This document shows, piece after piece, positions 12,824 through 25,104 of a DNA stretch of 64,000 nt (within the stretch, counting starts at the first letter, position 1; every line of letters begins with the position of its first letter). The notes under the pieces are model-generated. The model ran no database searches. It had not been told where the DNA came from and was given only the letters and a program-made list of their open reading frames with translations. Source of the stretch: Amyloporia xantha (Eukaryota > Basidiomycota > Agaricomycetes > Polyporales > Adustoporiaceae); the NCBI GenBank assembly GCA_036971615.1, contig JAYKKR010000006.1, forward strand, positions 186,001-250,000, given 5' to 3'. A program made the position numbers and the translations under genes.

Positions 12824-14340
12824 TTACTCCAGTTCGAACGCATTGCACCTCACAAGCACCAACCACCGTGCTCGCTCCTCATCTCTCCTGGACACAGCAC
12901 TGACATCACCCGGAGACTTGCTACTTGCCGCCCCAGAACCAGAGCTCGACGCGGACCAAGCATTCCGCTTGCGCAACAGCATGCCCATGCCCACGCCCGC
13001 GCCGCCAAAGGACATATGGGACAGGTCGGGCAGGGATTCACCGCGGGAGGGAAGGCTCGGCAGCAGGGGCGGCAGGGTCCCCGGGGACGCTGCATACGTG
13101 TAGATCCGGATGCGTTGGGCGGAGGACAGCGTGGGCGCGAGGAATGACAAAATGTGCAGCTGCAGCTCCGTCGGGAGGCGGGTAAATGGGAACGCGGGCT
13201 GCGCACGCTCAGGAGGGGTGAGAACAAGCGGTGTTCCGATCGAAGAGAACATGGTCTGTGCAGAAGTGGGCACGAGTGCCATGCATGGTCCGAATCCCGC
13301 GTTCTCGCTCCTCGGCCTCAGCAGTACGGCCCTGGCAGACCGCAGCAGGGCCAGCGCCTCTCTTTCCGTCGCGCGCTTCAGATGCAGATTGCGGAGCAGT
13401 AGACGGTCCAGTTCCTTCTGCTTGTCGTGCCAGAGCGACGAACCTGCAGCGCCTGTGGTCTCCTCGTCACTGGCGGTCCTGTCGCTGGATATGTCCGGAT
13501 CCACCAGTCCATTTGCATACATTTCGAGCTTCGTCAGTGTGAAATTGTGCCGCTGCAGCGCACGGATGATCCCCCGTGCGCCGCGCAGCCCGAGGCGGTT
13601 TCCGTTCACCTTCAGTATACCAAGTCGGCAGCGGGGAGAAGAGAGGAATTCGATGATGTGAGGCGCTGAGAGGTGAGTGAGGCCCATGACAGACAGCTGA
13701 ATCTCCCGCAGGTGAGGCGCGTCGAGCATGGGGAGGAACTGCTCTACAAAGGCGTCCGAAAGCGCAGGATTAGTCGTCAGCGAGAGCGTTTCCAACTGCG
13801 AGGAGTTGAGTGCCTCTGTGAAGGCAGCGATGGTGTCCGACTCGCCCGTGAACGCGTTCTGTGACGTAGAAGTGAGATAATGCTCGGCCAAGACAATCAA
13901 AGGGCACATACGTTCTGGAGAAATAGTTCCTTGAGAGTTGAATTGTCTCTGAGGTATTCACCGATAGCCTGCAGGCCGCGGTCTCCAATACCGTTGGAAT
14001 TCAGACTAATCTCAACGATGGGATACCTGCGCCCCTGTTCCGAGCCCAGGAAGCGAAACAGTACCTCGCAGCCTTCGTCTCCAAGCTCGTTGTGCCCGAG
14101 GATGAGCTTCGTGACAAGTTGCCGCGAGCGTATCACAGATATGACCTCGAGAGCCCCTGGATTGACACATGACAATATCAACGTCTGCGCGACTGAAGGA
14201 CGCCAATTCCACATACCATTGACAGAAGTGAGACCGGCATCTAGACTCTCTATATGGCTCCTAGACGGCAGCGGAGCCTTGCCTGCAAACGGTCGTCTTA
14301 TCGTAGGACCAACCTGGATAGAGAAGAGCCGTGGGTCCAT
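12824..14340 (-). CDS. leucine-rich-repeat (RNI-like) protein with C-terminal F-box-like segment
   Basis: Three exons, 14217-14340, 13912-14156, 12824-13858, total 1404 nt (467 aa), introns 60 and 53 nt. Residues about 60-270 form ribonuclease-inhibitor-type repeats: LVTKLILGHNELGDEGCEVL, IVEISLNSNGIGDRGLQAI, LKELFLQNNAFTG, LETLSLTTNPALSD, LGILKVNGNRLGLRGAR, LTKLEMYANGL. A charged linker follows, then FTRLPTELQLHILSFLAP, which resembles the first helix of an F-box (LPxEL..ILSFL), here at the C-terminal side of the repeats and not before them. The end is Ser/Gly-rich. LRR/RNI proteins mediate protein interactions; the partner is unknown. The gene is divergent from TFIIE-alpha with 319 bp between start codons. 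Confidence 0.82.
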
Positions 14341-14659
14341 TACAACACGCTGAAATCGACGACAATAGAGAGAGAGTTAAATAGAGAATATATAGAAAAA
14401 CATGTAGAGGAACAAGCTCAGGGTGGTGGTTCAAGACACCAGTGCCCGTGACGAACGACCACAAATGGCTGTCTGCGCTCAGCGCCACAGCCTCACTCGC
14501 GGTTCGCGCTCTCGCCGCAACCACCACCTACATTCGACTATTCTTTTGGCTGTGCGCATCCTGGAGGCTTCACATCCTGTTAAACGTCTCTGGCGTTGCG
14601 CAGAGCACTCGCTTATTGCTAGGATTTCCTCCATCGGCAGTACCGGTCGTTCGGCTTAA
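14341..14659. promoter_or_regulatory. divergent promoter region of LRR protein and TFIIE-alpha
   Basis: A 319 bp interval between two divergent start codons. It must contain both promoters; no specific element could be assigned apart from AT-rich stretches near 14370-14400. Confidence 0.5.
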
Positions 14660-16471
14660 ATGTCAACGCTGACCAAGGATGAGCAAGACACGCTCCGTCT
14701 GCTCGTGCAGCACGTCGCGCGCGCATTCTACGAACCCAAATACACCGTCGTTCTGGACCAGCTAGTCCGCCACCCGGTGTAAGTGTCCGCAGAGTCGCAG
14801 TGCGAGCCTGGGCTGAACCAGTAGCGCGAATCTTGTGTGCGGTGATACGACGGTAGTCTGAAAGACGACGACCTGGCGGGACGCATGGGGCTGCAGCTGA
14901 AGGAGCTGAACAAGGTCATGGCGGTGCTGGAGAATGACAGGCTCGTTCGCATGTGAGTGTGTTTTTTGCGCATTGAGGACAGTCGACGAGTTCGCATAGC
15001 CATCGCCAAAACGAGCTCAAAGAGGGCGCGCAGCGGTCCGTGGGGCGACAGTACTACTACATTGACTACCAACACTTTTGTAATGTTGTAAAATGGCGTA
15101 TAGCCGAGATGCGGCGTATCATCGACTCCTCGTTGCGTAACGTAAGCCCCCCCTTTTTTCGTCATTCCTGGTGCAGTATATGCCTACATTTATTACTGCC
15201 AGGAACTTGATAACAAGGGCTATATCTGTCCGCAATGTCACAAGTCGTTCTCCCCTCTTGAGGCGGACAAGGTGATGGACTTCGTCGCGGGCACATTCAA
15301 TTGTGATGTGTGTCGGGCAGAGCTCGTTGATAACGAGGATGCAGAAAGCGTGAAGGGCAGCCAAGATCGCATGCAGCGGTTTAACAGGCAGATGCGTTTC
15401 ATCCGCGAAGGCCTCCGACGGACGGAGGACATGGTGCTTCCAGCGTGAGTGGCGTGCCTCTTCAACTTTCTCTCAATCGCTGATAATCCTATCATACCAG
15501 ATTTGATGTTGCTCTCTGGATAAAGACACATATAATTGATGCAGAAAAAGCTAAAGCGGCTGCGCAGAACGGCGGTCTGAAGATTGCCGGTTCATCCGGA
15601 GAGATGAAGCAGGAGGACGCTTTCGGAGTCGTCCTCTCTGTCGACAAGGATGAGGCGACACAGCGGGCTGAGCGCGACCGCGAGGCAGCGGCGAAACGCC
15701 AGCAGAACCTGCTACCTGCATGGCACTTGAAGAGCACAATCTCGGGCGACCTGACGGCGCTCGGGATCAGGGAGAACGCGAGAACAGAGGAGGGTGCGCG
15801 TGCAGACCCGAATCGGTTACCTAGTTCGAACGACACGATTTTGCGCGGGCTGGGGACGCCGGGCCCCCCACAGCCTATGATCACCATGAATGGCGACGAG
15901 GTGAAGCCCGACATCTCGACGACGCAAGAGGCGGATTGTGAGTGGAAAGTTGCGTCTCGTCTTCGTTCGTCTGCTGAGTATGCATGTCCAGATTTCGACC
16001 AGTATTACGCATCACTCGCTGCGTCCTCGGCGCAGGATACGCCCGGCCTTACTGGAACAGGGAGCGACGAGGAGGAAGACGTCAAGCCATCGATCCAATA
16101 CCTCGACTCTCTCAATGACTACCGCAAGCGGTCGCGGTCGCAAGAGGACGTGGACGGAGGGCTGGGGACACCCAAGAAGCGGATCGCTTCTGTGGTCGTG
16201 GAGAATGGCGGCCCGATGGACTCGGGGGCGATTGTGAACCCCATCGTTGATGAGATCGAGCAAAAGGTGGAGATGGATGCAGCCCCGGTTGATGAGCCCT
16301 TCGTTTACGGTAAGTTCTCCATGGGTTTCTGTGCGCGCCATCTGATTGAAACCTCGACACGCAGTGAAAGGCGAATCCGTCCGCCTCTCGGAAGTAACCG
16401 AGGAGCACCAGGAACAGATGACGCCGGAAGAGTACACGACATACTTCGAGGTGCTCACGGCGCACTCCTGA
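14660..16471 (+). CDS. TFA1: transcription initiation factor TFIIE alpha subunit (Tfa1)
   Basis: Seven exons: 14660-14778, 14857-14952, 15000-15141, 15203-15444, 15501-15937, 15992-16309, 16365-16471; total 1461 nt, 486 aa. The N-terminus has the TFIIE winged-helix (LVRHPVLKDDDLAGRMGL, LKELNKVMAVLENDRLV, YYYIDYQHFCNVVKWRIAEM). It is followed by the zinc ribbon ICPQCHKSFSPLEAD and FNCDVCRAELVDNE (CX2C...CX2C). The C-terminal half is acidic, as in other TFIIE-alpha proteins, and ends in a conserved tail (MTPEEYTTYFEVLTAHS). It acts in the RNA polymerase II pre-initiation complex, where it recruits TFIIH and supports promoter opening. It is an essential single-copy gene and the reading frame is intact. 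Confidence 0.95.
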
Positions 16472-16794
16472 CGGCGACCTCTCGCGTGCGGTCGTATTTC
16501 ACTTTCTGGCATTCTGGACAGTTATTGAGGTGTCGCAAATGCATGGAGCCGACGTCAGCAACACATGTATCGTAGAGAAAGTACTGTATCATCTAGTGTA
16601 AAACATAATAATATGGCAGTGCTAATTCTCAGACCTTAAAGGATATTGAGAATCACACATGAAATATATTGATCCATCGGAATATCATGATATTGTGAGG
16701 ACATAATAGTACATGCACTGATAGCAGGGGATTCGTCAACGGAAATTTCTTCCATGTTTTACAACTAAATTTACAGTCATCCATTGTTCTCCGC
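16472..16794. other. convergent 3' intergenic region
   Basis: AT-rich 323 bp between the 3' ends of TFIIE-alpha (+) and the dehydrogenase (-). Presumably both polyadenylation regions; nothing else seen. Confidence 0.5.
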
Positions 16795-18194
16795 TCAATA
16801 AGAAGAAGGGTGCCTCAGCAAAGTCTGCAAAGACGGCGTCAGTCGATCAGGGACGCTGCATAATGCACATACACCGCCGAACTCACCCCGCCGTCGATGA
16901 GGACTGTCTCGCCATTGACGAACCAGTTCGCGACGAGGAAGAGCGCGAGCGAGCCCATGTCCCTGTTCGAGCCGCCGATCTGCGGGGGCGCGCCGGGCGT
17001 GAGCGGCGGCTGGGTCGAGGGTATCTCGAACGGCCACTGGAAGTCGGGGGAGGGGTGGGACTGCCCGACGGCGTCGATGGTCCCCGGTGCGCTCATCTCG
17101 GTTGGGAACAGACCTGTGACGCAGGGCGTGACTCACTCGTGAGTGGACTGTGGACAAGCATGTGAGAGACCTGGGGGCGGCTTACCGGGAGCGATGCCGT
17201 TCACGCGGATGCCGAGGGGCAGGAGTTCGTGCGCGAGGGAGGACGTGGCGTGGCCGACGGCGGACTTGGAGAACATGTATGGGAACGAGCAGCTCGACGT
17301 GCGGGCATCCTGGGTAGCGCAGGGGGGGCAAACGGTTCAATTTCGCATGGGAACCTACGAAGAAGAATATCAAGCATGCGGCACACCTTCGTCCACCCGT
17401 TCATGCTGGATGTCATCACGACCTGCGGCGCGAAACGCCTCGTGCCGCCTCCGTGTTCCCTCCACTTTTCGAGCAAAGGTAGGAAGGCGAAGGTGAGCCA
17501 GTAGGGGCCCTCTGCGTTGGTCTTCAACGAGACGGCGAAGTCTTCTTCCGTGACAGGGTCAAAGTATGCCGCGCGGAATGCTTCGGCTGTGTTAGCCTTG
17601 GGAGCGGAGAACTGGCCTGCTAAGACTCTGTGTATGCGAAGGTATGAGCTAATCGGCGACTGGTGGAAGGAGACCGGGGGTGTACTTACCCTGCGTTGTT
17701 GAACAGGACGGTGACATGCTTCTCGCGCTTTCCCACTTCTTCTGCCAGGCGCTGCGCCTCTGCCTGTGCACACCAGACAGCATTAGCACGGGCCGAGTCT
17801 TGCGATGACAGATTCACGTACTTTGAATCTAACATCACCTTCAATGCCGTGGATCCTCCCCGGTCTATTGGTTTTCTCGGCTGTATCGTTATACACTTTG
17901 GCGATCCTTCATAAATGAAGTGCCTCAGATCGAAGATCAGGTCCTAGACGAAATGAATAGTACGAACTTATCTAAATCGGCTTGCTTGGGACCGATGATG
18001 TAGACGGTCGCGCCGTTGGCCATGAGGGTAGTGCTAATCATCAACCCTATCCCCTGCGAAAATTATATACGTCAACGACACTGCATATACCAGCTGATCT
18101 CACTCACTGTTCCTCCTCCTGTTACTACTGCTACAACTCCTCGGAGATCGAAGATGTTGCTCGCAGTCAGACGTTCGAGCACAGCGTCGGCCAT
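16795..18194 (-). CDS. short-chain dehydrogenase/reductase (classical SDR)
   Basis: Eight exons: 18108-18194, 18054-17968 region (exon 17968-18053), 17822-17906, 17690-17763, 17387-17627, 17186-17309, 16887-17113, 16795-16824; total 954 nt, 317 aa. The Rossmann motif TGGGTGIG (TGxxxGxG) is near residue 25, with NNAG near residue 110. The catalytic Ser lies in VVMTSSMNG and the YxxxK motif in PYMFSKSAVGHA. A conserved IRVNGIAPG and a final LIDGG followed by a 10-codon last exon TLLRHPSSY complete the fold. Such enzymes oxidise or reduce an alcohol/carbonyl with NAD(P)(H); the substrate cannot be told. The last intron is supported because reading through would replace TLLRHPSSY, a tail I recall in relatives, by an unrelated sequence. 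No signal peptide, so likely cytosolic. Confidence 0.9.
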
Positions 18195-19480
18195 TGTGGT
18201 TATCCTGGACGAGGTACGAGATATTCACAAACGAGATGAAGGTCTGGAAGAACCCGACGCTATCGAGCGTAAGGCTTGGGCGAGGTTTTATATATGCCGC
18301 AAGGCATGTCGGCTGGACTGCTATCGAAATTGGAATGAACCACGATGACGCATTGGATAATTTGGATTGTTCTCTCATCGGAGCTCGATCACTGTGTATC
18401 AACTCCGCGGCATTGCCCAAAGAAATTCCCCGATGTTCCAGGTGTTGTGGTTTGCCGGCCAGCGGTCTTCCTCTGGCTCCCGTCTGGTCGCTCTGGCTGT
18501 ATACCGACAACTAGCGACACTGGCCAAGTTGAAATGTGCACCCTAAGTAACAATACGCCAAAACTCACAATAACTTTGGGAAGCCAATTAGCCCAGCATT
18601 AACCGGTCGGGAAGAATGTGGGTTTGGCTGCGTAAGACACAGTCTAGGTGAACTTCGAATCCCGTCATCGAGTCATCCTGGCTTCATTCGGTATACTATT
18701 CGAATACTCACTCACGAAAAAAAATGTTCCGGAGCCTGAGGAGGCCGCCTCGTAAGTAATTGTTACGTGTATGTGCCATGTGCAGCAAGCTTAAAGGAAG
18801 CAGCGGCTGACGGATTATGTTAGGCCAATGACGTGTTGGGTAGCAGGCGGGCCCACACGGATATGCCCATATTGTTACCGCCCCCCACTCGCTCTAGAAG
18901 GTGAAAATTTAGAAATTTAGGGTCTTGGCCTACGGGAGACAACCGATATCCACACTGCGAGCCTGGCAGTCAGCCAGACAAGGTTGAAGGATGTCTCTAT
19001 TCTCTCTGCTCATGGGACAACTTGTCATCGACTCGACGCTGGAATGTTGAGCTAGAGAGCTAGCGACATCCTACAAGCGAAAGAAACAAATCCAAGTAAA
19101 TCCTTCATGTATATGTAGGTTGTGTGCTGAGTAACGTCAACCTTATGACACTTGATATGGTGTCAAGTGACTGCACGAGTCGACTGCGAACCAGATCGGC
19201 AATGAGCCTCGCCCTTTGAGGCCTCAGGCTTCGGGCTCAGAGCCGCCGTCTCACGCACTGCTACATGTTGGGTATAAGAAGTCGACGCTTTTGCTGCTGC
19301 GAGGATTACGCACCAATCCGATCTTCGTCCATTCACGGCTCAGCTTCAAGACTTGCAAGTGGAAATGAGGTGAGCGCATTTGTTAAATTGGCAGTTCGCC
19401 CATTGCCTCCACTAACGGCACTGTTTACCGTCGCTTCCGATTGCATTCGAGCAGATCGCTCGCCTTTGCACACAGCGCGC
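18195..19480. other. intergenic, no gene recognised
   Basis: Upstream region of the SDR gene followed by sequence without recognisable coding potential. Frames of up to about 136 codons overlap in several phases and look random. Confidence 0.45.
18286..18294 (-). promoter_or_regulatory. TATA box of the SDR gene
   Basis: TATATAAAA on the minus strand, about 92 bp upstream of the ATG at 18194. This is a usual fungal distance. Confidence 0.55.
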
Positions 19481-19484
19481 TTTA

Positions 19485-19595
19485 ATTAGCGTCCCATTGG
19501 CTTCAGCTCTTACCCTTGGCACACCTGCTAGCATAGTGGCATGCAATACCTTTGACGAATTCTGGATGAGGGAATACACATCGGCCAAATCATCC
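19485..19595 (+). pseudogene. decayed fragment of the Kre9/Knh1-like secreted protein family
   Basis: Read in one plus-strand frame, this stretch gives SVPLASALTLGTPAS and, after a gap, DEFWMREYTSAKSSTP followed by a stop. This matches the signal-peptide end and first strand of the intact copy 1.2 kb downstream (SVPLVSALTLSTPTG ... DETWTSQPGDP). The PGGIV segment is lost, there is an early stop at about 19603, and I cannot find the small later exons. I therefore read it as a relic of a fourth family member. The match is short, so a chance resemblance is possible but not likely given the nucleotide-level agreement. Confidence 0.5.
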
Positions 19596-19603
19596 ACGCC
19601 CTG

Positions 19604-20580
19604 AACGCACAGAACACCACGGGGATCCATATACATAACGTTCACCGCTTGCAGCGCCCAGCCCGCCCTACATAGGAAGTTCCGAGACCCGTCAACCACC
19701 GCTTCATAAATTCGAGAGGAACAATGCTTACAAGCCAGGCGGTGTTACCGTTATCGCAAACTCAACATGTCTCTCGGCAGTCTGGACTTCTGAAGCGATG
19801 CTGAATATAGATTGTGTATCGAAGCCAACGAGAAGCAGCGTGCACGTCCGGGACCAGACAAAAAACCTATGATGTCTACTCACAGACCAGATTCTTCACC
19901 GTCTTGTAGGTGGCGAGCCGCCCGGCGCAGTCGTACGATTCAAGTCGGAATGCATCTGCTCACTGGGAGAGCAGTCTGCTAAGTCTAGGCGAAACATATA
20001 GAAAGCAAATATGGTCGTTCTGCAGTGCAGCTACAAAATTTGCAAGTTGTTGGGTACTCGGAGTCAATCTGGCGGACAGCGCTCAACGTTGATTTTCTCA
20101 GCAAGGCTTCGCGTTTGTGGCGCTTGAGCTTGATCCGTCTAAATCGAGGCGATGAACGTTCTTGAGACTTGCAAATGATCGTACATGTGGGATACCCACA
20201 AATCCAGGCTTGGTGAGTGCTAAATAAAAAGTAATAGCGGCACCTCGCTGGACAGAGATGCTCGTATCGGGTTGAAGTCGGAGGCTATACAGGTCCTAAC
20301 AAAAACCACGTTAACTCGAGGCCAAAACACAACAAGAATGCTTGCTCTGCAAAGCTTGATACTTTTATGATATAGGCCCACTGCATCATGTCAAGTTCGA
20401 TTTACAGTGCCTGACTTTATTCGAGTGATAGCGGAAGCGTCAGTCTCACTGAGCATTGTATGTGATGCTGGCCGCCTCCTGCTTCGTTTCCAGACGGTCC
20501 TGCATACCCGCTTCAGATATTCCCACCTACAGCGCTACGCGACTTGTCAGGTCTCACGACGGCACCTGCGGGAACATAGC
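19604..20580. other. intergenic, no gene recognised
   Basis: Sequence between the relic and the intact Kre9-like gene. It may include the decayed remainder of the relic up to about 19750; otherwise nothing recognisable. Confidence 0.4.
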
Positions 20581-20586
20581 AGATAG

Positions 20587-20593
20587 TATAAAA
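20587..20593 (+). promoter_or_regulatory. TATA box of Kre9-like copy 1
   Basis: TATAAAA, 74 bp upstream of the ATG at 20661. The other two intact copies have the same heptamer 79 bp upstream of their start codons. Confidence 0.65.
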
Positions 20594-20660
20594 TGAAAGC
20601 TGACACGATTGCTCTGTACACCGCACACCGTCCACTTTTCGTATATCGAAGTTCGAAGAC

Positions 20661-21233
20661 ATGCAGATGAAAGCAAGGTCAGTTTATGCAGCCACGCCAT
20701 TGGTGATGATCCAAAGGCAGTTGATCATACTGACTCGTGCTCTTCATTCTTCATCAAGTATGACGTTTGCTACCATACTGGCCGCCCTCGTCAGTGTCCC
20801 GCTCGTTTCCGCTCTCACCCTCAGCACGCCCACTGGCACCTACCCGGGTGGAATCGTCGATGAGACCTGGACGTCGCAGCCCGGGGACCCTGCGCAGTTT
20901 ACATTGATCCTCGCCAATACCGACGGGAATGGCGCGTATGCTGTTGTTGCAGACGTCAATACTTCCGCGGGACATGTGTACTTTACGACGCCCGATGTGC
21001 CTGCTTCGTAAGGATGCTTTCAATCGGATGCTGCGGGACGATGACTGATACGCTGTCCAAACTTTCTAACAGGCTGAACTACGTTCTGAACGCGGTCAAC
21101 GTCACGTAAGTAGTTTCCTGCTAGGTCTGGTATGCCCAAAATGTGAACAACTGACGAATCGGTGGATAATGTTGACACTTGCAGGAACAATAACGACATC
21201 TATGCGCAAACTGCCCGCTTCGTTGTCTCGTAA
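20661..21233 (+). CDS. secreted single-domain Kre9/Knh1-like protein, copy 1
   Basis: Four exons, 20661-20677, 20759-21007, 21073-21105, 21185-21233 (17, 249, 33 and 49 nt), 115 aa. A tiny first exon (MQMKA) is spliced to MTFATILAALVSVPLVSA, giving a signal peptide ending near SALTLSTP. The mature part is one beta-rich domain: PGGIVDETWTSQPGDPAQF, TLILANTDGNGAYAVV, VNTSAGHVYFTTPDVPAS, NYVLNAVNVT, IYAQTARFVVS. This pattern fits the Ig-like N-terminal domain shared by yeast Kre9/Knh1 and many GPI-anchored Ser/Thr-rich fungal wall proteins. Unlike those proteins, it has no Ser/Thr-rich region and no C-terminal hydrophobic GPI signal, so it should be released. Several N-x-T sequons (NTS, NVT) are present. 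The role is unknown; a cell-wall or extracellular function is inferred from the domain. Confidence 0.8.
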
Positions 21234-22971
21234 ATAACGAACTTTTGTACGTTCAATACGAATAGTCATATCGGGTCTTCCAACCAAGTATACACATAAA
21301 TGTCTTTACGGACTCATATGCGCTGTACTTATCGCGTGGGATGAGATAAATAGACGACTTCGTAACTTGAGATGAACAGGCCAGTGGTAGCTGATTGAGG
21401 ACAAGCGAGCTCGACACACGCAGGCCTGACGCGTCGGTCACGTGCTGGGAAATGCGTCGAATCATGAAATTTGCTCCTTCGAAATCCCTGTTCTCTCTAC
21501 CACTCTCATGTCCGTAGCAGCCACTTGAAGACACGAAGACAACACTCGCTCCGAACAAGATATCTCACATATCTGCACGTGCGAGTATGTCTCTGATGGC
21601 TGCTGCTGGTCGTAGCAGACCGGATGCCTAGGTTCACCAGCTCCACTACGCCTGGAGATCCGTATGTGCGGGGAGGGCTGGAAACGGGTGGACTTGCATA
21701 GCATGGCTAATGCGTCCCTCTCGCAAACACCTTATCGGCTTCATTTCTGCGATTTGCAGACGTCCAGGATGGCTACCTGGTACGCTTAGTCCACTTTCCT
21801 GATACTCGATGTCGGGCTGGTTTGCAGCTGAGGTGATGCATTGTCACAGTATCCGGATGGGTTAGCCCGTAGTTTTTTGACTATGGGAGTCCCTGTCTGG
21901 AGCTGGCATTGCCTTCATGCTCTCTTGACCTCATAGGGTCAAGATCCAGCGGAAACAACCAGCTTCACCTTCAACGGTGGAACGATTCGAGCATCGACCG
22001 GGATCCTCGTCGTACTCCATTGTGTGCGACGAGGGCTGCGACCCCGTCTTGTTCTCCATCTGATGAGAGACAAGAATAACCGCAGGTCTCGCCTACATGG
22101 CGAGATTTCTCCACGTCACCGTCCTTACGTTGATGTATTTGTCTACATATAGTGGCAATATATTCTACTGCAGAAATGCAGTTCGCTTACAGTATTGTAA
22201 GCGTATCTGATGAGATTGTCAGATCAAATGCCCAGAGCGTTTGAGTCGGGATTGGCTGAGCCGCCGATACCGCTGTCAACTACATAGTATTTTTCAAGGT
22301 GGGCACTGTTGCACGAGGGGATCAGGCGACGATGCGGATGTATTTGGCGAGGACATGCGTTTATGCTGACTGCGCGACGAGGTGCTTGTCGTTGTGCCTT
22401 TCGTGGGTGCAAGGAGAGCATCTGCTGTCAGTCAGTCGGGCAACAATTTTTGGAACTATATTGACCTCTTCGCGAGGTGTGGTGTATACATGTAGGCAGG
22501 TCAAGTATATTTATGTAATGATGGTAGAATGATGTGTCTTGACGGGATTTCTGGTCCTACGGAAATTCATTTTATACCACTTATCGGAAACTCGATTTGA
22601 AAGCGAACTATGCACGGTGTTGTAGATCTTAAAACAGCGAAGTAATAACCATCACATAATTAGCAGCATTTGGCTGAGAAGCTTTGAATTTGTTGGATTC
22701 CTGCCCATCAAGTGCCTCGGCCTCAGTGATGATTGATTGATCACCCAGCAGTCCATCCAGTAGCCAGTATGCATAGGGTCTTTCTATAATACAATAGAGT
22801 TCGCATTCCCCACGCAACCAGCCACATATAGCCTTCATTACAGGTGGAAGAACTTCTCGTGAAACCCGGCACACCCGTAACCATAAAATCATACTCACAC
22901 GACCCACCATAAAAGATACCAAGGCACTGACAGGCATGTATGGAGTGGCCATTCGGGGCATTCGAATGGTT
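21234..22971. other. intergenic, no gene recognised
   Basis: From the stop of Kre9-like copy 1 to the stop of the Sds23-like gene. Only unremarkable short frames. The last 350 bases are probably the 3' UTR of the minus-strand gene. Confidence 0.45.
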
Positions 22972-24889
22972 CTACTTTCTTTCTGGAACACGGTCTGCCC
23001 ACTGGAAGGAGTCGAGACTCGACACCGAGTTGCGCAGGCTTTTACTGTCGCCTGCGGATACGGAGAGCCGCCCGAGGCTGGTCCGGCTGCTGGATCGCGA
23101 GCGGGGAACACCATAGTCAGACGAGCGCGAGGAAGAGGAGAGTGACGACCCGGAGGCCGAAGATGCACGTCGGTGGCGCTGCATGCGCGTCGGATCGACG
23201 TCGGGAAGATTCGCAATGCGTGCAAACAGGGAGAGCACTGATAGGACGTGAGATGGGATACCGTAGTGGGAGCCAGGACGGTACGTACCGTCAACGGTGG
23301 ATACTATGCCTGAAAGACTCCCAGTGCTGCTTGGAGGAAAGGTAGGAGATGAGGCGGGAGAATCGTCAGTGACGAAGAGTCGGTGGGATTCAGCTATGAA
23401 GCATGTCCATGACCTCTTCACAAAGGTCAGATAGGTTCGATCACGTACTGGCTAATAGCTTCTGCATCGTGTAGAACAAAGTGCTACTCGGTGAGACGCT
23501 GTACACTGATAGTCACATGAGATCATCATATCATCTGAAGCTCTTTATGTTTCTACTTACCTGGAAATTTATCAACACCATCCGTTGAACCATCAGGCTC
23601 CTAAAATGTAATTTAGCGGGCGTGAAGCACATGTGAGATATAGAGAGGTACCTTGATCAAAGACACGAACTGGTGCAACGGAGTCGATAGGATCTGGTTG
23701 CTTTGGGCAGGAACTACAATCTGAGAAAGGTATCAGGAAAGCTGGAAGCGAACGAGACGTTCGTTTTACCTTGCGAATGTCTGTCACGCTGACGCCGCTT
23801 AAGAGGTTTCCCGTCTCCTCCTCCACGACGGCAATGGTGCTGACACCCTGGTCACTCATCAGCTTCATCGCATCCAATACGCTGTCAGTGGCCTTTGCCG
23901 CGACTACAGACATGTACAAATACATGGACGGGAGTGCGAGGGATTTAAGTGGATTGGCAAGATAGCGAAGGAAGGCAGCGTTCTGCTGGGCATACGAGGT
24001 GAACCAGGAGAGCACACGCCTGTCAGATACCATCCCCAAGTAGTCCGTCGATGGTGACTCGGATTGTATCAAAACTGCGTATTTCAGTCAAAATTCAGAA
24101 TGGACCGATAGTCAAGTAGACGGTACCTCTGTGTGCGCCCCGTGCAAACACGCCCAGTAGTGACAATAGAGTCGCATCGTGAGGAAGGCTCTCGAGGGGA
24201 TTCTTCTCTGAGAGATCTGTTGCCAGTGGGGTTAAAGTTTATGACAATTCGGAAACTCGACCAAAACATACTACTAATGAGATGAACAGGCACTCTGCCT
24301 TCCTTCGCGGCGGCGAGAATCTCTTTGATGCGTGGCCTTCCTTTAAGCTCATCAGAGGCAAGTTTGTGCCTAGTTGCCGCAAGGGTGAGAAACGCGTTCA
24401 AGTCTGAGGACTAGAAGTGCATGAGTAAAGGTACAAGGCGTTGGTTCAAGTGCATCTGACATCGAAGAGACCCAGATACGGAGTGGTTTCCGATGGAGAG
24501 CTGCTCAGCCGGGTCTTAACAGCTACACAGGCTATGTCCTTGGAAAGTAATAGCTAGACAGGTCGTCAGCAAATAGAACACCCTTCATGGTCTCATGGAG
24601 ACGACTCGGCAAGTTATTCTGCCATTCCATTTCACTTACATCGCATGCGTCCTCGACGGTAGTGTTCGCATCGACAGCCACGACGGGCGAGTCAATCAGA
24701 TCTATAAACAACGGTTATCTTCGGACAATGAGCGCGAGCAGAAGCCCGGTACCTCTCGCTGAGACCTGCTGCCAAGTCTTCACCCATTCCTCCCGAGTCG
24801 GTGTTCGGAGGAGATGCTAGGACCAGTGAATCGGACTCGCTCCAACTGCTGGTCCTGCTGGAAACGGAGAGTCGCTTGCGCAGAGACAT
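22972..24889 (-). CDS. Sds23/Moc1-like CBS-domain protein
   Basis: About eleven exons; the start is MSLRKRLSVSSRTSSWSESD at 24889 and the stop is at 22972. Reading order: Ser-rich N-terminus; first CBS module (DLIDSPVVAVDANTTVEDACD, LLLSKDIACVAV, PYLGLFD, LNAFLTLAATRH, RPRIKEILAAAKEGRVPVHL); second module (NPLESLPHDATLLSLLGVFA, VLIQSE, YLGMVSDRRVLSWFT); third (SLALPSMYLYMSVVAAKATD, GVSTIAVVEEETGNLLSGVS, VTDIRK); last part (LHQFVSLIK, PSSTLFYTMQKLLAT, HRLFVTDDS, LSGIVSTVDVLSLFARIANL). It ends in a long Ser/Arg-rich tail (ASGSSLSSSSRSSDYG, SFQWADRVPERK). Fungal Sds23/Moc1 proteins of this layout inhibit PP2A-type phosphatases and couple nutrient state to mitosis and glucose response. All exon junctions keep frame; only the first donor (GTGAAG or GTCTCA near 24765-24785) is uncertain. 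Confidence 0.85.
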
Positions 24890-25104
24890 TGCTCAGACTC
24901 AAAGTTTGAATATCAGAATCAGGAAGACGGCAAGGCGCCGCGGCAGGCGTCGAGCTCGAGAGGCTACATGCGAAGGGAACACGGTTATGGAGCGTCTGAA
25001 GCTGGGAGCATGTCACACCGCACTGCAGAGAGTCTCAATTGTACGTAACACAGAGGTCATTACACGTCCCAGAACCAAGATAAGATTAGATTCTACTCGA
25101 TCCC

